Below are positions 1-5,873 of a DNA stretch of 9,487 bases, in pieces. The stretch is from Verrucomicrobiota bacterium. GTDB taxonomy: Bacteria > Verrucomicrobiota > Verrucomicrobiia > Verrucomicrobiales > Akkermansiaceae. The notes beneath the pieces were generated by a model that was not told the origin of the DNA, did no database searches, and worked only from the letters and a program-made list of their open reading frames with translations. The position numbers were made by a program, and so were the translations under genes. Within the stretch, counting starts at the first letter, position 1; every line of letters starts with the position of its first letter. The DNA is taken from contig VFJU01000118.1 in assembly GCA_009885905.1 (NCBI GenBank), forward strand, positions 1 to 9,487. The letters run 5' to 3'.

Positions 1-54
1 GAGGCATCTAAATTTCCAAGTTTGCAACTCGCGCATTTGAGTTAGCCTCCATGC

Positions 55-711
55 ATGTCGTCGATCGAAAACTTCCTGGACCTTGAAACTGTCTCATTGA
101 AAATCTGCGGCGTCACCACTCTGGATGACGCTCAGCTTCTTGCTAAAATGGGGGTTGATGCGCTGGGCGTAAATTTCTGGCCGAATTCAAAACGCTATAT
201 CGCTCCGGATCACGCCTCTTGGCTGCTTGAGCTCGAGGGAAAAATTCTCCGCGTCGGTGTCTTTGTTAACCAGTCCTGCGAGCTGCCACTGCGATTAATT
301 CATGACGGCTATCTCGATGTCATCCAACTGCATGGTGACGAGCAACCGGACGACACCAAAGAATTTCGCGCGGCGGGAATTCCCTTTATCAAAGCGATCG
401 GCGTAAAGACCCGTGCAGACTTGAGGCATGCGACAGAGTTTGGTGCGGCAGCGATCTTGCTCGATGCTCATGCACCCGGAATCTACGGTGGCACTGGTGA
501 GGTGTTTGATTGGGAAGTGGCTTCGGACTTTCGCAGGCAGCATCCTGACTTGCCTATCATACTGGCAGGAGGCATCACTCCCGAGAATGCGGGGCTTGCA
601 GCGATGAGTGTCCTGCCCGCAGCACTCGACATCGCATCGGGTGCAGAGATTTCACCCGGCATCAAGGACTTTCAAAAAGTCGCTGCATTTCTATCAGCTC
701 TTCACCGCTGA
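55..711 (+). CDS. trpF: Phosphoribosylanthranilate isomerase (TrpF)
   Basis: TrpF catalyses the Amadori rearrangement of N-(5'-phosphoribosyl)anthranilate to the carboxyphenylamino-deoxyribulose phosphate in cytosolic tryptophan synthesis. The 218-residue product has the whole (beta/alpha)8 family pattern. KICGVT at residues 16-21 holds the presumed general base Cys18, QLHG is at 91-94, and LLDA carries the presumed general acid Asp137. Phosphate-binding loops are GGTG at 145-148 and AGGI at 171-174, and the end reads LDIASGAEISPGIKD. Length is normal apart from about 12 extra residues before KICG. An in-frame TAG at 43-45 leaves ATG 55 as the only upstream ATG; TTG at codon 15 is a weaker alternative. 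There is no clear Shine-Dalgarno site. No other trp gene is visible in the window, and tatD starts 5 bp downstream, so the two are probably co-transcribed. Confidence 0.96.
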   Translation: MSSIENFLDLETVSLKICGVTTLDDAQLLAKMGVDALGVNFWPNSKRYIAPDHASWLLELEGKILRVGVFVNQSCELPLRLIHDGYLDVIQLHGDEQPDDTKEFRAAGIPFIKAIGVKTRADLRHATEFGAAAILLDAHAPGIYGGTGEVFDWEVASDFRRQHPDLPIILAGGITPENAGLAAMSVLPAALDIASGAEISPGIKDFQKVAAFLSALHR

Positions 712-716
712 CTTAT

Positions 717-1529
717 ATGCTAACAGATTCTCACTGCCATCTCGCTTCTCAACGCTTTTCTCCAGAAGAAATTCCAGCACTCCTCGCACGCGCACAAGCT
801 GCTGGCGTGACGAGGATCATTTCGCTCTCGACCTGCCTCGATGACCTTCACGCCAATCTCGCACACGCAGAAAATCCTCAGGTCCACGCCTGCATCGGTA
901 TTCACCCGTGCGACGTTCATCGAGCGCCAGATGATGCCACCGAAATACTCGCTTCATTGGCAAATGATACGCGAGTTTGTGGCATCGGAGAAACTGGGCT
1001 CGACTACTATCACCCCGCCCCGGAAGGCTGGACTGAGGAAAAATTTCGCGAGCGCCAACGCCAGTTTCTCCGCCAACACTTCGAGCTCGCTGCCACCGCC
1101 AAGCTCAACGTCGTGATCCACACGCGCGACCTTGAGGGCACCGCATCGTTCGAGGACGCGCTAACAATCTATCAGAATTACGCTTCGGTGGTGCGAGCGG
1201 TGTTTCACTGCTTCGTCGGCCCGTGGGAGAACGCACAACGGGTGCTTGACGCCGGTGGTCTTGTCTCGTTCGGCGGAGTTGCGACTTTTAAAACGGCTCA
1301 TCAAGTCCGCGAGACCGCCATCAAGGTTCCTTCACAAAGTTTTATGATCGAAACAGACTCGCCCTATCTCGCGCCCGAGCCCTCACGAGGAAAAAGAAAC
1401 GAGCCTTCTCATGCCCGCATCATCGCCGACTTCATCGCACACGCTCGTGGAGAATCGATCGAGCACTTGGCACAACATACCAGTCAAACCGCGAGCAACT
1501 TTTTTCGGCTTCGCTCGGAATCCCGTTGA
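717..1529 (+). CDS. tatD: TatD-family metal-dependent deoxyribonuclease
   Basis: This is a TatD-type hydrolase of the amidohydrolase superfamily, a divalent-metal DNase acting on single-stranded or damaged DNA in the cytoplasm. The 270-residue protein has the family motifs in order: DSHCHL with metal ligands His6 and His8, GIHP at 61-64, GETGLDYY with Glu92, VVIHTRD with His135, FHCF with His164, and IETDSPYLAPEPSRGKRNEP with Asp214. It ends in the usual ASNFFRL helix. All expected metal-binding residues are present, so it should be active. The ATG lies 5 bp after the trpF stop, with no Shine-Dalgarno match (CCGCTGACTTAT precedes it), which suggests translational coupling. The exact subgroup (TatD, YcfH or YjjV) cannot be settled by eye, so the symbol is provisional. 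Confidence 0.94.
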   Translation: MLTDSHCHLASQRFSPEEIPALLARAQAAGVTRIISLSTCLDDLHANLAHAENPQVHACIGIHPCDVHRAPDDATEILASLANDTRVCGIGETGLDYYHPAPEGWTEEKFRERQRQFLRQHFELAATAKLNVVIHTRDLEGTASFEDALTIYQNYASVVRAVFHCFVGPWENAQRVLDAGGLVSFGGVATFKTAHQVRETAIKVPSQSFMIETDSPYLAPEPSRGKRNEPSHARIIADFIAHARGESIEHLAQHTSQTASNFFRLRSESR

Positions 1530-1623
1530 ATAAAATTGCTGAAATGCAACGTTTCATCATTACAATGGGCATGTCCGAACTTCCGTCCTTCACAACTCAC
1601 ACTCCAACCACTATACCCACCTC

Positions 1624-2055
1624 ATGACTCCGATCCGCATCTTCGCTCCGGCAATTCTATCACTCGTCTTCGTTTCCTGCGCCTCTCAAAAGGCTGACTC
1701 TTACGACACGGCAAACCCCTACGGAACCGCTGATAGCGGCACCGTCGAAACTGCGGCCACCGAAGCCGCAAATCCAGTCTATGATACCCCAGCCGCTTAC
1801 GAAGAAACCAGCGGGCCTAACGCATCAGTCGAAGCGGTCACGTCGGGAACTATCCCCCGCCCTGCAGGTCAGGCCATGGCGAGCAAGCCACCCACCAACG
1901 GCGCCGCTATCATCCACACCGTTGTCGCAGGCGATACACTCTCCGGTTTGAGCGCGAAATACAAAGTCCCAGCTGCCGCGATCAAACAAGCCAACGGCAT
2001 GACCAAAGACACGGTCGTCCTCGGCAAAAAAATGGCCATTCCTTCGGCTTATTGA
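1624..2055 (+). CDS. LysM-domain lipoprotein
   Basis: A 143-residue exported lipoprotein. Residues 1-18 form a short signal peptide with Arg5, a hydrophobic core and the lipobox FVSC, so Cys19 is the predicted lipidated residue. Residues about 20-95 are a low-complexity linker rich in Ala, Thr, Ser, Glu and Pro with no recognisable domain. Residues about 98-140 are one LysM module, beginning HTVVAGDTLSGLSAKYKV and ending VLGKKMAIP. LysM binds the N-acetylglucosamine part of peptidoglycan, so I infer an anchored envelope protein that contacts the cell wall. No enzymatic domain is present. The gene is separated from tatD by 94 bp and is closed by a strong terminator just after its stop, so it is probably a single transcription unit. 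No Shine-Dalgarno site precedes the ATG. Confidence 0.9.
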   Translation: MTPIRIFAPAILSLVFVSCASQKADSYDTANPYGTADSGTVETAATEAANPVYDTPAAYEETSGPNASVEAVTSGTIPRPAGQAMASKPPTNGAAIIHTVVAGDTLSGLSAKYKVPAAAIKQANGMTKDTVVLGKKMAIPSAY

Positions 2056-2067
2056 ATTCACCCATCC

Positions 2068-2105
2068 GCTGCCGTGAGCATTCTTGCGCACGGCAGCACT
2101 TTTTT
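2068..2105 (+). terminator. Rho-independent terminator after the LysM gene
   Basis: A perfect 9-bp stem (GCTGCCGTG at 2068-2076 and CACGGCAGC at 2089-2097) surrounds an inner GCA/TGC extension that closes a TTCT loop after one A-G mismatch. Six Ts follow at 2100-2105. It starts 12 bp after the LysM stop. It lies almost against the next start codon at 2111, which is unusual. Confidence 0.88.
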
Positions 2106-2110
2106 AAACC

Positions 2111-3085
2111 ATGCGCATCTCGGCGATCGTATTACTAAGCGCAGCGGCTTTAACCCTAGCGCATGGCGCAACGAATGATTCAGCAAGTGACTCTCCTCCG
2201 TCAAATCCAAGCAAACGCGACGTCGCTTTAGATCATTTACTTTCCGAACGAGGCTCAGCCCAAGCACTTGATTCAGTCATCGCCGAGGCCAAATCGTGTG
2301 GCATCAAAGAGCAAGCAATTCTCGAAGCACGCTTTCTCTATCATGTGGACCGCAACGAAGACGAAGCCATCGCCGCGATGCTTCCTGAGTTCATCAAGCA
2401 ACGAGAACTCTTCAAATTAGAGGACTCCGCCATTTTTTCTGTTAAGGAAGATTGGCTCGCAGTGAACGAATACGTGCAGGCCATCGCAGCACTAGAGAAA
2501 GGCGACAAGGATGCATTCAAAACTCACATCACCGAGGCGTTTTGGCTAAGCCCTCGCCAAGCATCGGCCTTCGCTCCTCAGATCGAACGCATGCGTTTGG
2601 AAGACTCAATGCGGTCGGTGAAAATTGATTTCGATTCTAAATTTATTACGCTTCGCGAAGGCGATGCCGTTTCGCTTAGCAGCCTCATACAGAATAAGAA
2701 GGCAATGATCATTCACTTCTGGTCTCCTAACAGTAGTGAGTGCGAAGCCAGCATGCCAGACTACGCCTTAACCGCACAAAACCTCACTGGCAAAGGTATT
2801 TCCATGATCTCCATCATCCCAGATGGCACCCAAAAAATCATCACAGATGCACGCGCGATGATCCAAAAGCTCGGACTCGAACCACCTGGCGCGTGGTTGA
2901 TAGATCAAAAAGAAAACTCTCTCATGCGCGAGCTAAGAGTGCAAACGATGCCAGTCTTTGTGCTCATTTCTAACGAAGGTAAAATTCTCTTCAACGGTGA
3001 ACCCAGTGATGATGAATTATGGAAGGCGTTGAATAAAATCGATTCGCAAATCGCACGTCCAACCATGACGAATTCTAGCGAGTGA
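2111..3085 (+). CDS. Exported thioredoxin-like protein with SxxC active site
   Basis: A 324-residue secreted protein. Residues 1-20 are a signal peptide ending AHGA. Residues about 35-165 are helical and charged with no family I recognise. Residues about 170-312 are a TlpA/thioredoxin-like fold: a strand (KKAMIIHFW), the active-site region FWSPNSSECEASMPDY at 203-218, and TMPVFVLISNEGKILFNG with the conserved cis-Pro281. The canonical WCxxC is replaced by Ser208-Ser-Glu-Cys211, so the nucleophilic first cysteine is missing and the resolving one is kept. Ordinary disulfide reduction is therefore unlikely; a binding, peroxidase-like or monothiol role is possible. ATG 2111 is chosen because it alone gives a proper signal peptide. 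No Shine-Dalgarno site is present, and the start sits just after the previous gene's terminator. Confidence 0.85.
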   Translation: MRISAIVLLSAAALTLAHGATNDSASDSPPSNPSKRDVALDHLLSERGSAQALDSVIAEAKSCGIKEQAILEARFLYHVDRNEDEAIAAMLPEFIKQRELFKLEDSAIFSVKEDWLAVNEYVQAIAALEKGDKDAFKTHITEAFWLSPRQASAFAPQIERMRLEDSMRSVKIDFDSKFITLREGDAVSLSSLIQNKKAMIIHFWSPNSSECEASMPDYALTAQNLTGKGISMISIIPDGTQKIITDARAMIQKLGLEPPGAWLIDQKENSLMRELRVQTMPVFVLISNEGKILFNGEPSDDELWKALNKIDSQIARPTMTNSSE

Positions 3086-3137
3086 AGCGCTTCTTCGATC
3101 TACGATCTTCCTAGTAAGAAAAATGCCTTCTTAAAAA

Positions 3138-3226
3138 ATATTTAACTTTTATGTAAATTTGACACATTTAAACTTGACGGATGTCCAGACTATTTGTTTT
3201 CTCGATCCAGCGAAGAGACAATTTTT
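3138..3226 (+). promoter_or_regulatory. AT-rich leader with TTGAC direct repeats before the BlaI-H1 gene
   Basis: The stretch before the BlaI-H1 gene is markedly AT-rich. TTGAC occurs twice, at 3159 and 3174, 15 bp apart, within similar contexts (AAATTTGAC and TAAACTTGAC). The first copy reads TTGACA, a perfect -35 hexamer, but I find no good -10 at 16-18 bp. An imperfect inverted repeat, TTTATGT-N9-ACATTTA, spans 3149-3170. BlaI/MecI proteins usually autoregulate by binding dyads of this size, so self-binding here is inferred. AAGAGA at 3213-3218 is the ribosome-binding site. Confidence 0.4.
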
Positions 3227-3994
3227 ATGGCGCGGCCCATTCATCCATCCAATCTCGAACTTCAAGCCCTATCCGTTTTGTGGCATGAAGGTCCATCTAC
3301 GGTAGCTACCGTACATGAGACGCTGCCCGATCGTAAGGACCGGGCCTACACCACGGTGCTGTCCGTGATGCAGAGTTTAGAGCGCAAGAGCCTCGTAAAA
3401 CGTGCACTGGTCGGCAGAGCACATGTTTATGCGGCAGCTTATTCGCAGGAAGTCATCGTTCAACGGGCGACGCACGACTTCCTCACCAACGCTTTTGGAG
3501 GACGCCTCGGTGAGGCGCTCCTCGCTATCCTCTCCGCCGGCACATTAACGCCGGAAGAGAAAACAAACATCGAACGCGAACTCCAACGACACAAAACTAT
3601 GGCTGCAAAAAAAACAGCAAAAAAAGCCGCGGTGAAAGCCGCCAAAAAAACCGTGAAGAAAGCACCAGCAAAAAAGGCTCCGGCCAAGAAAGCTGCAAAG
3701 AAGGCACCTGCTAAAAAAGCACCTGCTAAGAAAGCACCTGCTAAGAAGGTAGCCAAAAAAGCAGCAAAGAAAGCAACCAAGAAGGTCGCCAAAAGCGCCA
3801 AGAAAGTTGCAAAAAAGGCTGCTAAGAAAGTAGTTGCTAAGAAAGCAGCTCCTGCCAAGAAAGCAGCTCCAGCGAAGAAAGCCGCTAAGAAGGCAGTGAA
3901 AAAGGCTGCTCCGGCCAAGAAGGCCGCACCAGCCAAGAAAGCTGCCAAGAAGGTAGTGAAAAAGGCTGCCAAGAAAGCTGCAAAGAAGAAATAA
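3227..3994 (+). CDS. BlaI/MecI-family repressor fused to histone H1-like Lys/Ala tail
   Basis: A 255-residue two-part protein. Residues 1-124 match a complete BlaI/MecI/CopY winged-helix repressor: LELQALSVLWHEGPSTVATVHETL, the recognition-helix region RAYTTVLSVMQSLERKSLV, the wing GRAHVYAA, then the dimerisation helices ending LTPEEKTNIERELQ. Residues 125-255 are almost only Lys, Ala, Pro and Val in AAKK and APAKK repeats, like the C-terminal domain of histone H1 or bacterial H1-like nucleoid proteins. The tail should be disordered and bind DNA by charge, so I infer a locally anchored repressor or nucleoid protein. ATG 3227 is preferred over a TTG at 3194 because AAGAGA lies 8 nt upstream and MARPIHPSNLE fits the family start. 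No BlaR1/MecR1 sensor protease or beta-lactamase is adjacent. The gene has its own strong terminator. Confidence 0.9.
   Translation: MARPIHPSNLELQALSVLWHEGPSTVATVHETLPDRKDRAYTTVLSVMQSLERKSLVKRALVGRAHVYAAAYSQEVIVQRATHDFLTNAFGGRLGEALLAILSAGTLTPEEKTNIERELQRHKTMAAKKTAKKAAVKAAKKTVKKAPAKKAPAKKAAKKAPAKKAPAKKAPAKKVAKKAAKKATKKVAKSAKKVAKKAAKKVVAKKAAPAKKAAPAKKAAKKAVKKAAPAKKAAPAKKAAKKVVKKAAKKAAKKK
3704..3748 (+). repeat. Three 15-bp tandem units encoding APAKK
   Basis: Three consecutive copies of GCACCTGCTAARAAR lie at 3704-3718, 3719-3733 and 3734-3748. They differ only at the purines of the lysine codons. Nearby APAKK units use other codons, so these three look like recent expansion by slippage. Confidence 0.85.
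3841..3960 (+). repeat. 60-bp tandem duplication in the Lys/Ala tail
   Basis: Positions 3841-3900 and 3901-3960 are two copies of one 60-bp unit (49 of 60 bases identical by my alignment). Each encodes about 20 residues of the form KAAPAKKAAPAKKAAKK followed by AV or VV and KK. Most differences are at third codon positions, so the peptide repeat is conserved while the DNA has drifted. A partial third unit follows at 3961. Confidence 0.85.
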
Positions 3995-4072
3995 TTAAAA
4001 CCTTGATGAGCGAAGCAGGGGTTAAGCTTTAGAGCAGACCACCTGCCGATCTCGATCAAGAGTTTATCAAAG

Positions 4073-4105
4073 GCGGGAGATCTTCGGATCTTCCGCTTCT
4101 TTTTT
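4073..4105 (+). terminator. UUCG-capped rho-independent terminator after the BlaI-H1 gene
   Basis: A 10-bp stem, GCGGGAGATC at 4073-4082 with GATCTTCCGC at 4087-4096 (one G-U pair), is closed by TTCG in the very stable C(UUCG)G context. A T-rich tract, TTCTTTTTT, follows at 4097-4105. It lies about 80 bp after the stop of the BlaI-H1 gene, leaving a 3' untranslated region with no ORF that I can support. Confidence 0.9.
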
Positions 4106-4115
4106 ATCAGAAAAA

Positions 4116-4131
4116 ATGGGTTGCATCCCAT
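4116..4131. repeat. 16-bp near-perfect palindrome upstream of tRNA-Val
   Basis: The sequence ATGGGTTGCATCCCAT matches its own reverse complement at 14 of 16 positions, with arms ATGGG and CCCAT around a TGCA centre. It sits between the terminator and the tRNA gene, in the expected promoter zone of the tRNA. It could be an operator or a chance dyad. Confidence 0.4.
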
Positions 4132-4177
4132 CCCACGACCATCCTAGTTTCCCCCGCCCTTAGCGGGCATTTCCTTA

Positions 4178-4252
4178 GCGCGGTTAGCTCAGTGGTAGAG
4201 CACCTCCCTGACACGGAGGGGGTCACTGGTTCGAACCCAGTATCGCGCACCA
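4178..4252 (+). tRNA. tRNA-Val (anticodon GAC)
   Basis: A complete 75-nt cloverleaf. The acceptor stem is GCGCGGT with ATCGCGC (one G-T pair), the D stem GCTC with GAGC, and the anticodon stem CCTCC with GGAGG. The anticodon loop is CTGACAC, placing GAC at 4210-4212, which reads GUC and GUU valine codons. The T stem is ACTGG with CCAGT around TTCGAAC. The discriminator base is A and CCA is encoded at 4250-4252. It stands alone, and no attachment-site duplication or integrase is visible beside it. Confidence 0.97.
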
Positions 4253-4293
4253 TTTATTTCCAATTCAGAACTCTGATTCCTTTGAACCCTGCG

Positions 4294-5136
4294 ATGAACG
4301 CAGTGCCGCCTGCACCCGATGAGCTGAGCGCTCTTCTCCGTTTACTCGACGACGAGACTCCCGAAGTCCGCGAACAAGTGGCGCAACGTTTCGCACTCTG
4401 CGGCGGTGACCTCAGCGAGTGGCTCGCCACTCAGTCCCGCTCACTCAGCAAGTGTGAGCTGACCCTGCTCTCTAAAATGCTCAGCCCAACTCGACGCGAG
4501 ACGCTGGTGCTCGAGTGGGTCGCACCGAGCGGCGGAGCAGAAGCCCTTCAAGAAGACTGGGAATCCTTTGAGGCGCTTCTGCGCATTCTATCAGACTTTC
4601 TTCACGATGGAATTTCACTGCGGCAACCACTCTCTGATGCACTCGACCTACTCGCAGAGGAAGCCACTGAAAATGGAGTCAATTCCCCGAACGAACTTCG
4701 CCAATTTCTATTTGATGGGATTCGATTCACCGGAAACCAAAACGGATACTATGATCCGAAAAATTCTGATCTAGCTTGGTCGATTTCAGAAGGGCGCTCA
4801 AATCCACTCGGGCTTTGCTTGATTTTTATACTGGTAGGTAGACGGCTCAATTTTGAAATTGAGGGCGTAAATTTCCCGGGTCACTTCATGTGTCGGATTT
4901 TCGAAGATGGGCACCCGATCATTATCGATTGCTTCGACAACGGGCATCTACATGACCAATTCGCGTTGTTTGAAAGTCAAAATCTAACCCGAGCACAACG
5001 GAATTTAATTGGTGAGTCTGTCGATCCAGGAAGCATCTTGGTGCGGCTACTTAACAACCTCCGCGAAGCCTTTGAAAAGATGGATCAAGAAGATGACGAG
5101 CTTCTCATCAAAGACCTCCTTTCCAGTTTAAGGTAG
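4294..5136 (+). CDS. SirB1/Transglut_core2-family protein
   Basis: A 280-residue cytosolic protein. Residues about 10-40 look like a HEAT-type helical pair (LLRLLDDETPEVREQVAQRF). Residues about 90-225 match the transglutaminase-like SirB1 family: FDGIRFTGN, GYYDPKNSDL at 151-160, an NPLGLCLIFILVGRRLNFEIEGV helix, and the diagnostic FPGHF at 194-198. The tail ILVRLLNNLREAF at 248-260 matches the usual SirB1 ending. The family fold resembles papain/transglutaminase but its reaction is not well established, so no substrate is given. Translation from 4192 would read through the tRNA and is rejected; ATG 4294 starts a family-like protein. No clear ribosome-binding site precedes it. It begins 41 bp after the tRNA and converges on the glycosylase gene with a 5-bp gap. 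Confidence 0.85.
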   Translation: MNAVPPAPDELSALLRLLDDETPEVREQVAQRFALCGGDLSEWLATQSRSLSKCELTLLSKMLSPTRRETLVLEWVAPSGGAEALQEDWESFEALLRILSDFLHDGISLRQPLSDALDLLAEEATENGVNSPNELRQFLFDGIRFTGNQNGYYDPKNSDLAWSISEGRSNPLGLCLIFILVGRRLNFEIEGVNFPGHFMCRIFEDGHPIIIDCFDNGHLHDQFALFESQNLTRAQRNLIGESVDPGSILVRLLNNLREAFEKMDQEDDELLIKDLLSSLR

Positions 5137-5141
5137 GTTTC

Positions 5142-5858
5142 TCACCACACTCCATGGTCATGGAGTTGTCGGCTTGCGATCTCCGCCCATCCTCGATTCG
5201 CTGCAGGCGATGCGGGAGACGGATGCAAAATTCTCCCGACCACCGCAGAACTGCCACCGATCGCCGCTGCGCGACGCAAGCGCTCTTCGGCGAATCCGCC
5301 GACACCGATCAACCACTCGGGATTCAAAATAGCGATCACTTCCCGAAGATGCTCCAAGCACGCTTCTTCCACAAGCGCCGTCTCGGTCACAGAAAGTTTA
5401 TCTGGTGTTAGATTTGCACCTGTATGACTCATCCAAACTAACGGACAATAATTGAGCACGAAATGATCTTTGAAAAATACATTCGCATCCACAAAGCGAT
5501 CTGCAAAGAGCCCCCAAAATCGACGCCCACTTACCTCAGATCGCTTGCATTGGAATCCATCGATCGGGCGTTTCGGATGCTCTATTTCAGGCTTTTCGAT
5601 CGGCATTTCGATTCCCATCCAGTCACGCACCGCAGTCACCTCGCCGAAGGGCACCCCGGTCTGTGCCATGCCGAACGGACCAGGGTTCATTCCTAGAAAA
5701 ATCACCCGCTTTTTCCCACTACCGTAAAGCTTCAAATACCGCAAATGAGCTGGCCATGCGTAATCTAAGGGCCGATAAACACACGCCACGGGAGGCGAAA
5801 ATTTCAAGTCCCGCAGAGCGGTCGCCAGTCTCTCAGTGGAGGCGATTAACTTTTTCAT
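5142..5858 (-). CDS. SMUG1-type uracil-DNA glycosylase
   Basis: A 238-residue base-excision repair enzyme that removes uracil and oxidised pyrimidines from DNA. The match to SMUG1 extends along the whole chain. Motif 1 is FLGMNPGPFGMAQTGVPFGE at 54-73, with Asn58 in the place of the catalytic asparagine. The insert HPKRPIDGF is at 94-102, followed by EVSGRRFWG, NYCPLVWM, GANLTPDKL and GVGGFAEER. Motif 2 is HPSPASPAANRGW at 212-224, with catalytic-loop His212. SMUG1 is best known from animals but occurs in scattered bacteria. The gene is 15 bp downstream of ctaB on the same strand and likely shares its transcript. GGAA lies 11-14 nt before the ATG, rather far for a ribosome-binding site. Confidence 0.93.
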   Translation of the reverse strand: MKKLIASTERLATALRDLKFSPPVACVYRPLDYAWPAHLRYLKLYGSGKKRVIFLGMNPGPFGMAQTGVPFGEVTAVRDWMGIEMPIEKPEIEHPKRPIDGFQCKRSEVSGRRFWGLFADRFVDANVFFKDHFVLNYCPLVWMSHTGANLTPDKLSVTETALVEEACLEHLREVIAILNPEWLIGVGGFAEERLRRAAAIGGSSAVVGRILHPSPASPAANRGWAEIASRQLHDHGVW

Positions 5859-5873
5859 GGCGAATCATTCCAG

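Noticed and set aside
1536..1566. Possible promoter TTGCTG and TACAAT before the LysM gene.
   Set aside because: The hexamers are plausible but the spacing is 19 bp and the promoter consensus of this organism is unknown.
3084..3133. Palindrome GAAGCGCTTC and the TAAGAA/TTCTTA repeat as a terminator for the thioredoxin-like gene.
   Set aside because: The first has no loop and the second is a weak AT stem followed by As rather than Ts.
3227..3600. A beta-lactam resistance locus.
   Set aside because: The BlaI-type domain alone is not evidence; no BlaR1/MecR1 protease, beta-lactamase or PBP gene is nearby.
3460..4131. Long minus-strand open frame rich in Phe, Ala and Leu.
   Set aside because: It is the antisense of the Lys/Ala repeat tail (AAG and GCC read backwards as CTT and GGC), and it also crosses the terminator. 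No real membrane-protein pattern.
4154..4169. Short inverted repeat CCCGC-CCTTA-GCGGG just before the tRNA.
   Set aside because: Only a 5-bp stem without a T-tract; could be part of the tRNA leader or chance.
4178..4252. tRNA gene as an integration site for a mobile element.
   Set aside because: No integrase, no repeated tRNA 3' end and no phage-like genes in the flanks.
4192..4293. Upstream extension of the SirB1-like frame beginning inside the tRNA.
   Set aside because: The first codons are the tRNA-Val sequence itself; translation there is not credible. ATG 4294 starts the conserved protein.
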